Origin: Pseudomonas fluorescens
GTDB lineage: Bacteria; Pseudomonadota; Gammaproteobacteria; Pseudomonadales; Pseudomonadaceae
NCBI RefSeq assembly: GCF_902497775.2
Contig: NZ_OZ024668.1
Location: 829,826 to 893,825, forward strand
Length of the DNA: 64,000 bases
Reading direction: 5' to 3'
Part shown: positions 45,601 through 53,021 of the stretch, piece after piece
Numbering within the stretch: the first letter of the stretch is position 1
How the letters are laid out: each line of letters begins with the position of its first letter
Position numbers and translations under genes: made by a program
Notes under the pieces: generated by a model
Told to the model about the DNA's origin: nothing
The model's database searches: none
The model's input: only the letters and a program-made list of their open reading frames with translations

Positions 45601-46091
45601 ACCAGCGCGGTGTCCTGCACGCGGCTGCCGGTGGCGTCGGCGCCGGCACCGATCAGCAGGTTGACGCCGAGCACGATGCCCTTGAGCTGCAGGGCGATGT
45701 ACGGCAGCACGCCGATCAGGCAAATCAGCGCCACCACCACCGCCAGGCTCTGGGATTTACCGTAGCGGGCGGCGATGAAGTCGGCGATCGAGGTGATGTT
45801 TTCCTGTTTGCTGATCAGCACCATCTTCTGCAGCACCCAGGGGGCGAACAGCAGCAGCAATACAGGACCCAGGTAGATTGGCAGGAACGCCCAGAGTTGT
45901 TCGGCGGCCTGGCCGACCGCGCCGAAGAAGGTCCAGCTGGTGCAGTACACCGCCAGCGACAGGCTGTACACCCAGGCACGCAGGCGCGGCGGCAGCGGTG
46001 TGCTGCGGCGATCGCCGTAGAAGGCGATGGCGAACATGATGGCCATATAGGCCAGGGCGACCACGGCGATCAGCCCACTGGACAGCGACAT
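42615..46091 (-). CDS. mxtR: Hybrid histidine kinase with SSS transporter domain, MxtR/CrbS type
   Basis: From the ATG at 46091, preceded by CGGAG, the protein is 1158 residues. Residues 1 to about 500 form a sodium:solute symporter-like domain with 13 membrane segments (CTSWTFFGAVGQAAEQ, NITSIADFIAARYGKS). Then follow a PAS domain (about 640-740), a coiled coil, HisKA with His806 in AVSHDLMQPLNAARLF, HATPase with FLTNAFRYGKS and GLGLGLAIADGL, and a receiver with Asp1088 in LALVDYHLDDG. This layout fits MxtR/CrbS of the acetate-response system that acts with a LuxR-type regulator; the assignment is from architecture. The response regulator is not in the window. Confidence 0.85.
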   Translation of the reverse strand: MSLSSGLIAVVALAYMAIMFAIAFYGDRRSTPLPPRLRAWVYSLSLAVYCTSWTFFGAVGQAAEQLWAFLPIYLGPVLLLLFAPWVLQKMVLISKQENITSIADFIAARYGKSQSLAVVVALICLIGVLPYIALQLKGIVLGVNLLIGAGADATGSRVQDTALVVSLVLALFSIVFGTRSLDVTEHHRGMVLAIAFESLVKLLAFLAVGAFVTFGLFNGFEDLFSKAQLAPRLEGFWNETINWPSMIVQTGVAMMAIICLPRQFHVTVVENIEPQDLRLARWVFPMYLILAALFVVPIALAGQMLLPDSVLPDSFVISLPLAEAHPALALLAFIGGASAATGMVIVEAVALSTMVSNDMLLPWLLRRNNAERPFEAFRHWMLSVRRVTIVVILLLAYVSYRLLGSTASLATIGQVAFAAVTQLTPAMLGALYWKQANRRGVFAGLAAGVFLWFYTLVLPIAAHSLGWSLELFPGLAWLHGNPLNLPITPLTQGVVLSLAGNFTLFAWVSILSRTRVSEHWQAGRFIGQQTSARPSNRSLLAVQIDDLLHLAARFVGEERARQSFIRFAYRQGKGFNPNQNADGDWIEHTERLLAGVLGTSSTRAVVKAAIEGRDMQLEDVVRIADEASEVLQFNRALLQGAIENISQGISVVDQSLRLVAWNRRYLELFNYPDGLISVGRPIADIIRYNAERGLCGPGEAQVHVARRLHWMRQGRAHTSERLFPNGRVIELIGNPMPGGGFVMSFTDITPFREAEQALKGANESLEQRVAERTHELSQLNQALSEAKSHAEAANQSKTRFLAAVSHDLMQPLNAARLFSAALSHQGDGLSADAQQLVQHMDSSLRSAEELISDLLDISRLENGKITPDVKPFALNELFDTLGAEFKVLAQQQGLDFRLRGSRLRVQSDMKLLRRILQNFLTNAFRYGKSPILLGVRRQQGRLWLEVWDRGSGIADDKLQVIFEEFKRLDSHQTRAEKGLGLGLAIADGLCKVLGHPLEVQSWPGKGSVFRVSVPLATAPAVAVASPAEQAGQPLAGLQVLCVDNEDSILIGMNSLLSRWGCQVSTARNRAECDALLDNGLRPHLALVDYHLDDGEIGTELMAWLRTRLGEPVPGVVISADGRSEMVAQVHAAGLDYLAKPVKPAALRALLNRHLSLVQ

Positions 46092-46210
46092 GACAACTCC
46101 GAAACAAAAGGGTGATTCAGCCTGACAGCGAACCTCGATCAATCAGTCTGGCACGCCGCCGAGGCTTCGTCAGCGCCGACGATGGTCGCAGTGGCAGAGC
46201 GTCGCAGGTC

Positions 46211-46756
46211 TTAGCCGGGCAGGGCCAGCTCAAGCAGGCCGTGGAGCTGTTCCAGCGTCGGTGGCGCTTCGGCGAACAAGGTGCGGTAGACGGTCGGCGC
46301 GACCAGCAAATCCAGCAGGCGCTCGATGTCTGGCAGGGCCTCGCCGCGTGCTTGGGCGCGGTCGAGGATGACCTGCAACTGCCCACGCAGGATGTTGGTG
46401 CAGTAACCCGGGCAGGCGCTGCTGAGTACGTCGCGCATCAGGTTGCGACCAGGTTCGGAGGTGATTTCGTCGAGGTACTGCTCGGCCCAGGCGCGCAGGT
46501 CGCTGCGCAGCTCGCCGGTGTCGAGCGGCGCCACGTCGGGCAGCACACGCTCGACGGCGACATCGGCCAGCAAGGCTGCGAGTTCCCCCCAGCGCCGGTA
46601 GATGGTCGAGGGCGTGACGCCGGCGCGGGCGGCAATTTGCGGCACGGTCAGGTTCGCGCGGTCCTGCTCGTTGAGCAGTTCGCGTACCGCCGCATGTACC
46701 GATGCCTGCACACGGGCGCTGCGACCACCCGTGCGGATACCTTCTTTAATCGCCAT
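46211..46756 (-). CDS. TetR-family transcriptional regulator
   Basis: This 181-residue regulator has an N-terminal helix-turn-helix (about 12-60) with VHAAVRELLNEQ, LTVPQIAARAGVTPSTIYRR and a TetR_C11-like C-terminal part with GRNLMRDVLSSACPGYCTNI. It is divergent from an MFS gene. An operator (46765-46789) lies eight bases before its start codon and includes part of its own ribosome site. It should repress the MFS gene and itself until an unknown ligand binds. Confidence 0.9.
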   Translation of the reverse strand: MAIKEGIRTGGRSARVQASVHAAVRELLNEQDRANLTVPQIAARAGVTPSTIYRRWGELAALLADVAVERVLPDVAPLDTGELRSDLRAWAEQYLDEITSEPGRNLMRDVLSSACPGYCTNILRGQLQVILDRAQARGEALPDIERLLDLLVAPTVYRTLFAEAPPTLEQLHGLLELALPG

Positions 46757-46764
46757 CGGTCGAC

Positions 46765-46789
46765 CTTAACACAAAGGGTTTGCGTTAAG
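46765..46789. promoter_or_regulatory. TetR operator between tetR and MFS genes
   Basis: CTTAACACAAA and TTTGCGTTAAG are inverted copies with one mismatch around GGG (11+3+11 bases). The right arm holds a TTGCGT that could be the -35 box of the MFS gene. On the minus strand its AAGG is eight bases from the tetR ATG and can serve as ribosome site. Confidence 0.75.
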
Positions 46790-46847
46790 GAATGAAGGCG
46801 GTCAGACTGCGCAAAAGCTAAATAATTGCTTTAGCGGAGTCCTGACC

Positions 46848-48038
46848 ATGTTTGCCTTGTTCAAAGCCCCGGCCTCGCGGCGTTTTCGCCTGGTGCTGCT
46901 GGCGATTGCCCTGCTCGGTTTTCTCGCCGCGTCGAGCACTCCGACACCCTTGTATCACCTGTACCAGCAAGCCTGGCAGTTTTCGGCGGTTACCCTGACG
47001 CTGATTTTCGCCGTGTATGCCGTCAGCTTGCTGGCGGCGTTGTTGACGGTTGGTTCGCTGTCGGACTACCTCGGGCGGCGGCCGTTGATCTTCACCGCGC
47101 TGGTACTGGAAAGCCTCTCCATGCTGTTGTTCCTGCAGGCCGACAGCGTCGGTTGGTTGATCGCCGCGCGAATCCTGCAAGGCTTTGCCACCGGCATGGC
47201 CACCAGCGTGCTGGGGGCGGCGTTGCTTGATATCGACCGCGAGCAGGGGCCGCTGGTCAACAGCCTGACGCCCTTGCTCGGCATGGCCAGCGGCGCGCTG
47301 GGTACCGGTTTGCTGGTGGAGTTTGCGCCGTGGCCGCTGCGTTTGGCGTACTGGCTGCTGCTGGGGCTGTTCGTGACCCTGGCGTTGCTGGTGTGGCGTT
47401 TGCCCGAGAGCGTCAGCCGCCAGCCCGGCGCCCTGGCATCCTTGCGCCCGGCCCTGCATGTGCCGCCCCAGGCGCGGGCCGCGGTGTGGCGGATGTTGCC
47501 GGTGAACGTTGCCGGTTGGGCGCTGGGTGGGTTCTTCCTGTCGCTGGCACCGTCACTGGCGCGCGAGGCCACCGGGGCGACTTCGAACCTGGTGGGCGGC
47601 GGGCTGGTGGCGGCGTTGACGGTGACCGGCGCCATGGCGATCTACACCCTGCGGCTGCGCCCGGCCGGGCAGATCCTGCGCCTGGGCACTGTGGTGTTGC
47701 CGGTCGGGATGCTGTTGATCCTGCTGGCGTTGCACCGGGGTGAACTGGGGCTGTTCTTCATGGCCACGGTGGTCACCGGTGTCGGCTTTGGCGCCAGCTT
47801 CCTGGGTGCACTACGCAGCATCATGCCGCTGGCCGAGGCCCACGAGCGCGCCGGGCTGATGGCGACCTTCTATGTGTTGAGCTACCTGGCGTTCTGCGTG
47901 CCGGCCATGCTGGCCGGGTGGATGGTACGCAGCTTCGGCCTGGTGCCCACCGGCGAGGTGTATGCCTTGGGGGTGATCATTTTGTGCGCCGTTGCGGCGG
48001 TTCTGAGTTTGCCGCTGCGGGCTTTGTCCCGCGGCTGA
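46848..48038 (+). CDS. MFS transporter, TetR-controlled
   Basis: This 396-residue, 12-segment transporter has the MFS loop GSLSDYLGRRPLIFTALVLE and the segment GFATGMATSVLGAALLDIDR. The N terminus FLAASSTPTPLYHLYQ is typical of the DHA1-like branch with sugar- or drug-type substrates. It is divergent from the TetR gene with a shared operator, so efflux of a compound sensed by the repressor is likely. A perfect hairpin GCTAAA/TTTAGC lies in its leader (46817-46835). Substrate unknown. Confidence 0.87.
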   Translation: MFALFKAPASRRFRLVLLAIALLGFLAASSTPTPLYHLYQQAWQFSAVTLTLIFAVYAVSLLAALLTVGSLSDYLGRRPLIFTALVLESLSMLLFLQADSVGWLIAARILQGFATGMATSVLGAALLDIDREQGPLVNSLTPLLGMASGALGTGLLVEFAPWPLRLAYWLLLGLFVTLALLVWRLPESVSRQPGALASLRPALHVPPQARAAVWRMLPVNVAGWALGGFFLSLAPSLAREATGATSNLVGGGLVAALTVTGAMAIYTLRLRPAGQILRLGTVVLPVGMLLILLALHRGELGLFFMATVVTGVGFGASFLGALRSIMPLAEAHERAGLMATFYVLSYLAFCVPAMLAGWMVRSFGLVPTGEVYALGVIILCAVAAVLSLPLRALSRG

Positions 48039-48058
48039 CTGTATTGCCCCGCGATGCT

Positions 48059-49255
48059 TTAATTCGGCGCTCGCCGAGCCCCCAGGTAATAAAACAGTGC
48101 CGCCAGCAACACCGAAAGAATCAGCAGATAAAAAGTCGCCGTCGGCACCAGGTGTGCCAGGGCGAAGCCGCAGATCACCGGGCCCAGCGCCGCGCCGAGG
48201 TTGGACAGGTTCTGCGCGCCGTAATACACGCCGCGCAGATGCTCCGGGGCGATGCTGTCGATGAACATGTACTCGGCGGGGATGACGATGATCTCGCCGA
48301 GGGTGAACACCAGCATCGCCAGGCACCAGACCAGCAGTGACTGGGCCAGCGAGAAGCCCAGCAGGCCGACCAGGAACAGCGCCATGCCGGCCATCAGCCA
48401 GGGCATCAGCTGGCGGCTGCTGATGCGCCGGCCGATCACGTACTGCAGGGCTATCACCGTCACGGCGTTGGTGGCTACCAGATAGCTGATGTAGCGCGCT
48501 GCCTCGCCGGCGCTGCTGGTCACCACCAGGTACTGCGACAGGTAGGCGGTGAATTGGCCGAAGACCACGGCGCTGAGGGCGCCACCGAGGGTGAAGCAGA
48601 CCAGCCGGCGGTCTTTGACCAGTTGCACGCCAACACTGAGAAACCCGGCCTGTGCGCTGCCCTCGACCCGCGCCCGCGCCCGCGCCCGCGCCGCGCGCTC
48701 GCCCCAGCGCTGGTAGCTCAGGCACATGGCCAGGCCCAGCAGTGCCGAGAGCAAGAACGGCAGGTGATCATCCAGCAGCACCAGCGCTACGCCCACAAAC
48801 GGCCCGACCGCGTAGGCGACGTTGCTCAGGGTGTACTTGATCGAGAACACCTCGCTGCGCTCTTCCAGCGGCAGCAGTGCGCAGAAGCCAGCCTTGGCGG
48901 CGATGTCGACCACCGCCAGGGCCAGGTTGATCAGCACCAGGCAGGTAAAGAACAGGCTCAGCTCGCGGCTGACCACCGCGCCGATGAAGGCCAGGGTAAA
49001 AGTCAGGGTCGCGACGATGATCACCGTGTAGCTGCGCAGGGTATCGATCAGGTAGCCGCCGTACAGGCTCAGCAATGAAGCGACGATCAGCGCGCCACCA
49101 ATCATCAGGCCGATGCCGCTGATGTCCAGGGCGAAGTTCTGCGCCAGGTAGACCACCAGGTAGGGCAGGGTGATTGCACGAGCGAGGGTGAGGATGAAGG
49201 TCGTCGCCAGCAGCAGGCGAACCTGCGCCGAGTAGCCTTTGATAGCGGTGAGCAT
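48059..49255 (-). CDS. MFS transporter (MdtH-like)
   Basis: This 398-residue transporter has 12 membrane segments. The N-terminal LPYLVVYLAQNFALDISGIG and loop GGYLIDTLRSYTVII suggest the MdtH-like branch of drug exporters. Its central loop contains an alternating Arg-Ala run (ARARARARV) encoded by four CCCGCG hexamers. Substrate unknown. It is convergent with the MFS gene upstream and divergent from the TDT transporter gene. Confidence 0.85.
   Translation of the reverse strand: MLTAIKGYSAQVRLLLATTFILTLARAITLPYLVVYLAQNFALDISGIGLMIGGALIVASLLSLYGGYLIDTLRSYTVIIVATLTFTLAFIGAVVSRELSLFFTCLVLINLALAVVDIAAKAGFCALLPLEERSEVFSIKYTLSNVAYAVGPFVGVALVLLDDHLPFLLSALLGLAMCLSYQRWGERAARARARARVEGSAQAGFLSVGVQLVKDRRLVCFTLGGALSAVVFGQFTAYLSQYLVVTSSAGEAARYISYLVATNAVTVIALQYVIGRRISSRQLMPWLMAGMALFLVGLLGFSLAQSLLVWCLAMLVFTLGEIIVIPAEYMFIDSIAPEHLRGVYYGAQNLSNLGAALGPVICGFALAHLVPTATFYLLILSVLLAALFYYLGARRAPN
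48667..48690. repeat. Hexanucleotide tandem repeat (4x CCCGCG) inside the MFS gene
   Basis: Four exact CCCGCG units occur in tandem, followed by a partial unit. They encode Ala-Arg dipeptides in the central cytoplasmic loop of the transporter. Slippage would add or remove two residues without changing frame. Confidence 0.8.
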
Positions 49256-49317
49256 TGGTTAACCACGTCCTTGTTGTTATCGGTGCCGAGCATACGCCGC
49301 GCGCCAGGATATTTGTA

Positions 49318-49341
49318 TATCTGTAAAACCGATAACAGATA
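49318..49341. promoter_or_regulatory. Inverted repeat in the divergent promoter region
   Basis: TATCTGT and ACAGATA form a perfect seven-base inverted repeat with ten bases between. It sits in an AT-rich 164-base gap between the MdtH-like MFS and the TDT transporter genes, with further AT-rich runs (ATATAGATATATTTT) behind it. A shared operator is plausible. Confidence 0.4.
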
Positions 49342-49419
49342 GAGAAAATACCCGTTATATAGATATATTTTCCCGGCCTAAGATGGACTCAACCTCACCG
49401 GAGGACAGGAGAATCCATC

Positions 49420-50565
49420 ATGCCCTGCAGCCAAACCCGCACCTCGCCGTTACGCCCGCTGAGCCAGCTGGCGCATCCGCGTGAAGTGATCCGTCAGTTC
49501 ACCCCCAACTGGTTCGCCGCGACCATGGGCACCGGCGTGCTCGCCCTGGCCCTGGCACAGGTCGATGTACCAGGCTTGCATCGCCTGGCCGAATCGCTGT
49601 GGTTGCTGACCATCGGCCTGTTCGTGCTGTTTACCCTGCTGTACACCGCGCGCTGGGTAATGTTCTTTGACGAAGCGCGGCGAATCTTCGCCCATTCCAC
49701 CGTGTCGATGTTTTTCGGCACCATCCCCATGGGCCTGGCGACCATCCTCAACGGCTGCCTGGTGTTCGGTATCAACCGCTGGGGCGAGGGCATCCTGCCG
49801 TGGGTCGAGGCGCTGTGGTGGTTCGACGTCGGCCTGGCCCTGCTGTGTGGCGTGGCCATTCCTTACCTGATGTTCACCCGCCAGGAGCACAGCATCGATC
49901 AGATGACTGCAGTGTGGTTGCTGCCGGTGGTGGCGGCGGAGGTTGCCGCGGCCACCGGTGGCCTGCTGGCACCGCACCTGGTGGATGCGCACACGCAGTT
50001 TCAGGTGCTGATCACCAGCTATGTGCTGTGGGCGGTGTCGTTGCCGGTGGCGTTCAGCATCCTCACCATCCTCATGCTGCGCATGGCCCTGCACAAGTTG
50101 CCGCAGGCCAACATGGCGGCGTCGAGCTGGCTGGCCCTTGGGCCGATCGGTACCGGTGCCTTGGGCATGCTCCTGCTCGGTGCCGATGCCCCGGCGATCT
50201 TCGCCGCCAACGGCCTGGGCAGCCTGGGGGAAATCGCCCGTGGCCTGGGCCTGATTGCCGGCATCGTGCTATGGGGGGCGGGCCTTTGGTGGTTGCTTAC
50301 CGCCGTGCTGATCACCCTGCGCTACATCCGCCACGGCATGCCGTTCAACCTCGGCTGGTGGGGTTTTACCTTCCCGCTGGGTGTGTACACCCTGGCCACC
50401 CTGAAACTGGCGGCCTGGCTGGGTTTGGGGTTCTTCCATGACATGGGCATGCTGCTGGTGGTAGCACTTGCGGCGCTGTGGCTGCTGGTGACGGCCCTGA
50501 CCCTGCGCGGCGCCTGGCATGGCGAGCTGTTCGTGTCGCCGTGCATTGCCGGGCTGAACAAGTAG
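49420..50565 (+). CDS. TDT family (TehA/Mae1/SLAC1-like) transporter
   Basis: This 381-residue protein has ten membrane segments. The motif FTPNWFAATMGTGVLALAL near residue 25 and PLGVYTLATLKLA near the end belong to the tellurite-resistance/dicarboxylate transporter (TDT) family. Family members move C4-dicarboxylates, sulfite or small anions through a central pore. GGAGGACAGGAG precedes the ATG. It shares the upstream gap with the divergent MFS gene. The actual substrate cannot be told. Confidence 0.87.
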   Translation: MPCSQTRTSPLRPLSQLAHPREVIRQFTPNWFAATMGTGVLALALAQVDVPGLHRLAESLWLLTIGLFVLFTLLYTARWVMFFDEARRIFAHSTVSMFFGTIPMGLATILNGCLVFGINRWGEGILPWVEALWWFDVGLALLCGVAIPYLMFTRQEHSIDQMTAVWLLPVVAAEVAAATGGLLAPHLVDAHTQFQVLITSYVLWAVSLPVAFSILTILMLRMALHKLPQANMAASSWLALGPIGTGALGMLLLGADAPAIFAANGLGSLGEIARGLGLIAGIVLWGAGLWWLLTAVLITLRYIRHGMPFNLGWWGFTFPLGVYTLATLKLAAWLGLGFFHDMGMLLVVALAALWLLVTALTLRGAWHGELFVSPCIAGLNK

Positions 50566-50644
50566 ATTGCATTTACCTGGGTGTTTGTGGCTTTGTGCGG
50601 CCTGCGCGTATCCAATAACAAAGCCCCACTCAGGTACACGGACG

Positions 50645-52525
50645 ATGAGTCAATCTTCACAATTCAGCCTGCTTGGCAAACGGCGCTTCCTGCCGTTCTT
50701 CGTCACCCAGTCGCTGGGTGCGTTCAATGACAACCTGTTCAAGCAGTCGGTCATCCTGCTGTTTCTCTATAAGCTCGCCAGCGCCCACGGCCACGACACT
50801 GCCATCTGGGTCAACCTCTGCGCCTTGATGTTCATCCTGCCGTTCTTCCTGTTCTCGGCGCTGGCCGGGCAGTTTGGCGAGAAGTACGCCAAGGATGCGT
50901 TGATCCGCGTGATCAAGCTGGCCGAAATCGCGATCATGGCGGTCGGAGCCATTGGCATCATGACCCAGATGCCCGGGCTGATGCTCCTGGCCTTGTTCGG
51001 CATGGGCACTCACTCGGCGCTGTTCGGCCCGGTGAAGTACTCGATCATGCCCCAGGCCCTGCGCGAGGAAGAGTTGGTCGGTGGTAATGGCCTGGTGGAA
51101 ATGGGCACGTTCCTGGCGATCCTGGCCGGCACCATCTGTGCAGGGGTGCTGATGTCCAGTGCCAATTACGGTGCTTGGGCCGCGTCGGCGGTGGTGCTGG
51201 TGGCGGTGCTGGGCTACCTGGCCAGCCGCGGCATTCCACGTGCCGCCGCATCCACCCCGGAGCTGAAAATCAACTGGAACATCGCCAGCCAGACCCTGGC
51301 CACCCTGCGCATGGGCCTCAGGCAGACGCCTGCGGTGTCGCGCTCGATCGTCGGCAACTCGTGGTTCTGGTTCGTCGGCGCGGTGTACCTGACGCAAATC
51401 CCCGGTTACGCCCAGCAATGGCTGCATGGCGACGAGACCGTGGTCACCCTGATCCTTACCCTGTTCTCGGTGGGCATCGCCGTCGGTTCGCTGCTGTGCG
51501 AGCGCATGAGCGGGCACAAGGTGGAAATCGGCCTGGTACCGTTCGGCTCCTTCGGCCTGAGCCTGTTCGGCCTGCTCTGGTGGTGGCATTCCGGCGAAAT
51601 CCTGCCGGCGGCTGCGTCTTATGACTGGCTGGCGGTGCTGGGCATTGGCCAGGCCTGGTGGGTGTTGGGATCTATTCTGGGGTTGGGCGTGTTTGGCGGC
51701 TTTTATATTGTGCCGCTGTACGCGCTGATCCAGTCGCGTACCCCGGAGGATCAACGCTCGCGGGTGATTGCCGCCAACAACATCCTTAATGCGCTGTTCA
51801 TGGTGGTGTCGGCGATTTTCAGCGTGGTGCTGCTGAGCTTCCTTGAGCTGACTATCCCGCAACTGTTCCTGGTGGTGTCGCTGCTCAATATCGCGGTGAA
51901 CTTCTACATCTTCCGTATCGTTCCCGAGTTCACCATGCGTTTCATGATCTGGCTGCTCAGCCATTCCATGTACCGCGTCGAGCACCGCGACCTGCAGCAG
52001 ATTCCTGACCAGGGCGCAGCGCTGCTGGTGTGCAACCATGTGTCGTTCGTCGATGCGCTGCTGATCGGTGGCGCGGTGCGTCGGCCGATTCGCTTCGTCA
52101 TGTACTACAAGATCTACCGTTTGCCGGTGCTCAACTTTATCTTCCGTACCGCCGGGGCGATTCCGATTGCCGGACGCAGTGAAGATGCCCAGACCTACGA
52201 GCGGGCGTTCAAGCAGATCGCCGCTTACCTGGCGGATGGCGAGCTGGTGTGCATCTTCCCCGAAGGCAAGCTGACCAGTGACGGTGAAATCGACGAGTTC
52301 AAGGGCGGCCTGAGCCGGATCATCGAGCAGACGCCGGTGCCGGTGATTCCGATGGCATTGCAGGGCTTGTGGGGGAGTTTCTTCAGTCGTGATCCGGCCA
52401 AGGGTTTCTTTCGCCGCTTGTGGTCGCGGGTGACCCTGGTGGCCGGTTCTGCCGTTCCGGTGGAAGCGGCAGAACCGGCAATCTTGCGTGAGCGGGTCAG
52501 CGCCTTGCGCGGCGAGTCACGCTGA
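50645..52525 (+). CDS. LplT-like MFS transporter fused to PlsC acyltransferase
   Basis: This 626-residue protein has an N-terminal MFS domain (residues 1-420) with PFFVTQSLGAFNDNLFKQS, like the lysophospholipid transporter LplT. A C-terminal PlsC-type acyltransferase (about 430-626) follows, with catalytic NHVSFVDALLIGG (the HxxxxD box) and CIFPEGKLTSDGEIDEF. It probably flips lysophospholipids and reacylates them. The acyl-ACP synthetase half found in Aas fusions is absent, so acyl groups must come from elsewhere. The ATG at 50645 is preferred over a longer, unconserved start. It ends 15 bases before the convergent sugE. Confidence 0.9.
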   Translation: MSQSSQFSLLGKRRFLPFFVTQSLGAFNDNLFKQSVILLFLYKLASAHGHDTAIWVNLCALMFILPFFLFSALAGQFGEKYAKDALIRVIKLAEIAIMAVGAIGIMTQMPGLMLLALFGMGTHSALFGPVKYSIMPQALREEELVGGNGLVEMGTFLAILAGTICAGVLMSSANYGAWAASAVVLVAVLGYLASRGIPRAAASTPELKINWNIASQTLATLRMGLRQTPAVSRSIVGNSWFWFVGAVYLTQIPGYAQQWLHGDETVVTLILTLFSVGIAVGSLLCERMSGHKVEIGLVPFGSFGLSLFGLLWWWHSGEILPAAASYDWLAVLGIGQAWWVLGSILGLGVFGGFYIVPLYALIQSRTPEDQRSRVIAANNILNALFMVVSAIFSVVLLSFLELTIPQLFLVVSLLNIAVNFYIFRIVPEFTMRFMIWLLSHSMYRVEHRDLQQIPDQGAALLVCNHVSFVDALLIGGAVRRPIRFVMYYKIYRLPVLNFIFRTAGAIPIAGRSEDAQTYERAFKQIAAYLADGELVCIFPEGKLTSDGEIDEFKGGLSRIIEQTPVPVIPMALQGLWGSFFSRDPAKGFFRRLWSRVTLVAGSAVPVEAAEPAILRERVSALRGESR

Positions 52526-52540
52526 AGGGGCGGGGCGGGG

Positions 52541-52858
52541 TCAGCTGGCGCTGACCTTGAGCCCGACCAGGCCGCAGATGATCAGCGCGACGCTGACCAG
52601 GCGCACCAGGGCCATGGATTCGCCGAACAGGATGATCCCGGCGATGACCGTGCCGACGGCGCCGACGCCGGTCCAGATGGCGTAGGCGGTGCCCAGCGGC
52701 AGCTCCTTCATGGCCAGGCCCAGCAGGCCGAGGCTGATGACCATGGCGCCGACGGTGAGTACGGTGGGCAGCGGGCGGGAAAAGCCGTCGGTGTATTTCA
52801 GGCCGACGGCCCAGCCGACTTCGAACAGGCCGGCGAAAAACAGGATGATCCAGGACAC
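52541..52858 (-). CDS. sugE: Guanidinium exporter of the SMR family (SugE/Gdx)
   Basis: This 105-residue protein has four membrane helices and the SugE/Gdx consensus [20 protein letters not shown] with the proton-binding Glu13, then [19 protein letters not shown] start at 52858 lies eight to ten bases behind GGAG. The leader carries a guanidine-II riboswitch (52880-52928), so this protein should export guanidinium and not, as the old name suggested, groEL-suppressing compounds. It is a monocistronic gene convergent with the LplT-PlsC fusion. Confidence 0.94.
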   Translation of the reverse strand: MSWIILFFAGLFEVGWAVGLKYTDGFSRPLPTVLTVGAMVISLGLLGLAMKELPLGTAYAIWTGVGAVGTVIAGIILFGESMALVRLVSVALIICGLVGLKVSAS

Positions 52859-52879
52859 TCAGAGTCTCCATCAAGTGAT

Positions 52880-52928
52880 GGGGCCGTCCCCGGAATGGTC
52901 ACGCGGTGCGTCGTGAGGCCGTCCTCAC
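52880..52928 (-). ncRNA. Guanidine-II (mini-ykkC) riboswitch
   Basis: Two small hairpins on the minus strand have ACGG loops. The first is GTGAGG-ACGG-CCTCAC (52928-52913) and the second GGGG-ACGG-CCCC (52891-52880), with 21 bases between. This is the mini-ykkC architecture of paired ACGR loops. It is 22 bases upstream of the sugE GTG, whose GGAG follows the second hairpin. Binding of guanidine should expose the ribosome site. Structure is read from sequence; ligand is known from the class. Confidence 0.92.
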
Positions 52929-52935
52929 AGGGGGC

Positions 52936-53019
52936 ACAAGCTATCAGTTGCAAGCTGCAAGCTGCAAGCAAAGGCAGCGCGCGCGTGGCTGTTGCTCTTT
53001 CTTGCAGCTTGAAGCTTAA
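52936..53019. repeat. Inverted repeat of CAAGCTG/CAGCTTG units
   Basis: The left arm (about 52937-52970) carries GCAAGCTGCAAGCTGCAAGC and the right arm (about 53001-53018) CTTGCAGCTTGAAGCTT, separated by about 30 bases. It resembles the element at 95-186. It fills the gap between the rdgC stop and the sugE riboswitch and may end rdgC transcription. Confidence 0.6.
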
Positions 53020-53021
53020 AG

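Noticed and set aside
45117..46115. Plus-strand frame rich in Gln, His and Arg
   Set aside because: It is the antisense of the SSS domain of the hybrid kinase and has typical shadow composition.
46817..46835. GCTAAA/TTTAGC hairpin as a terminator before the MFS gene
   Set aside because: The stem is AT-rich and not followed by a T-run, so it is unlikely to terminate; it may be a minor leader feature.
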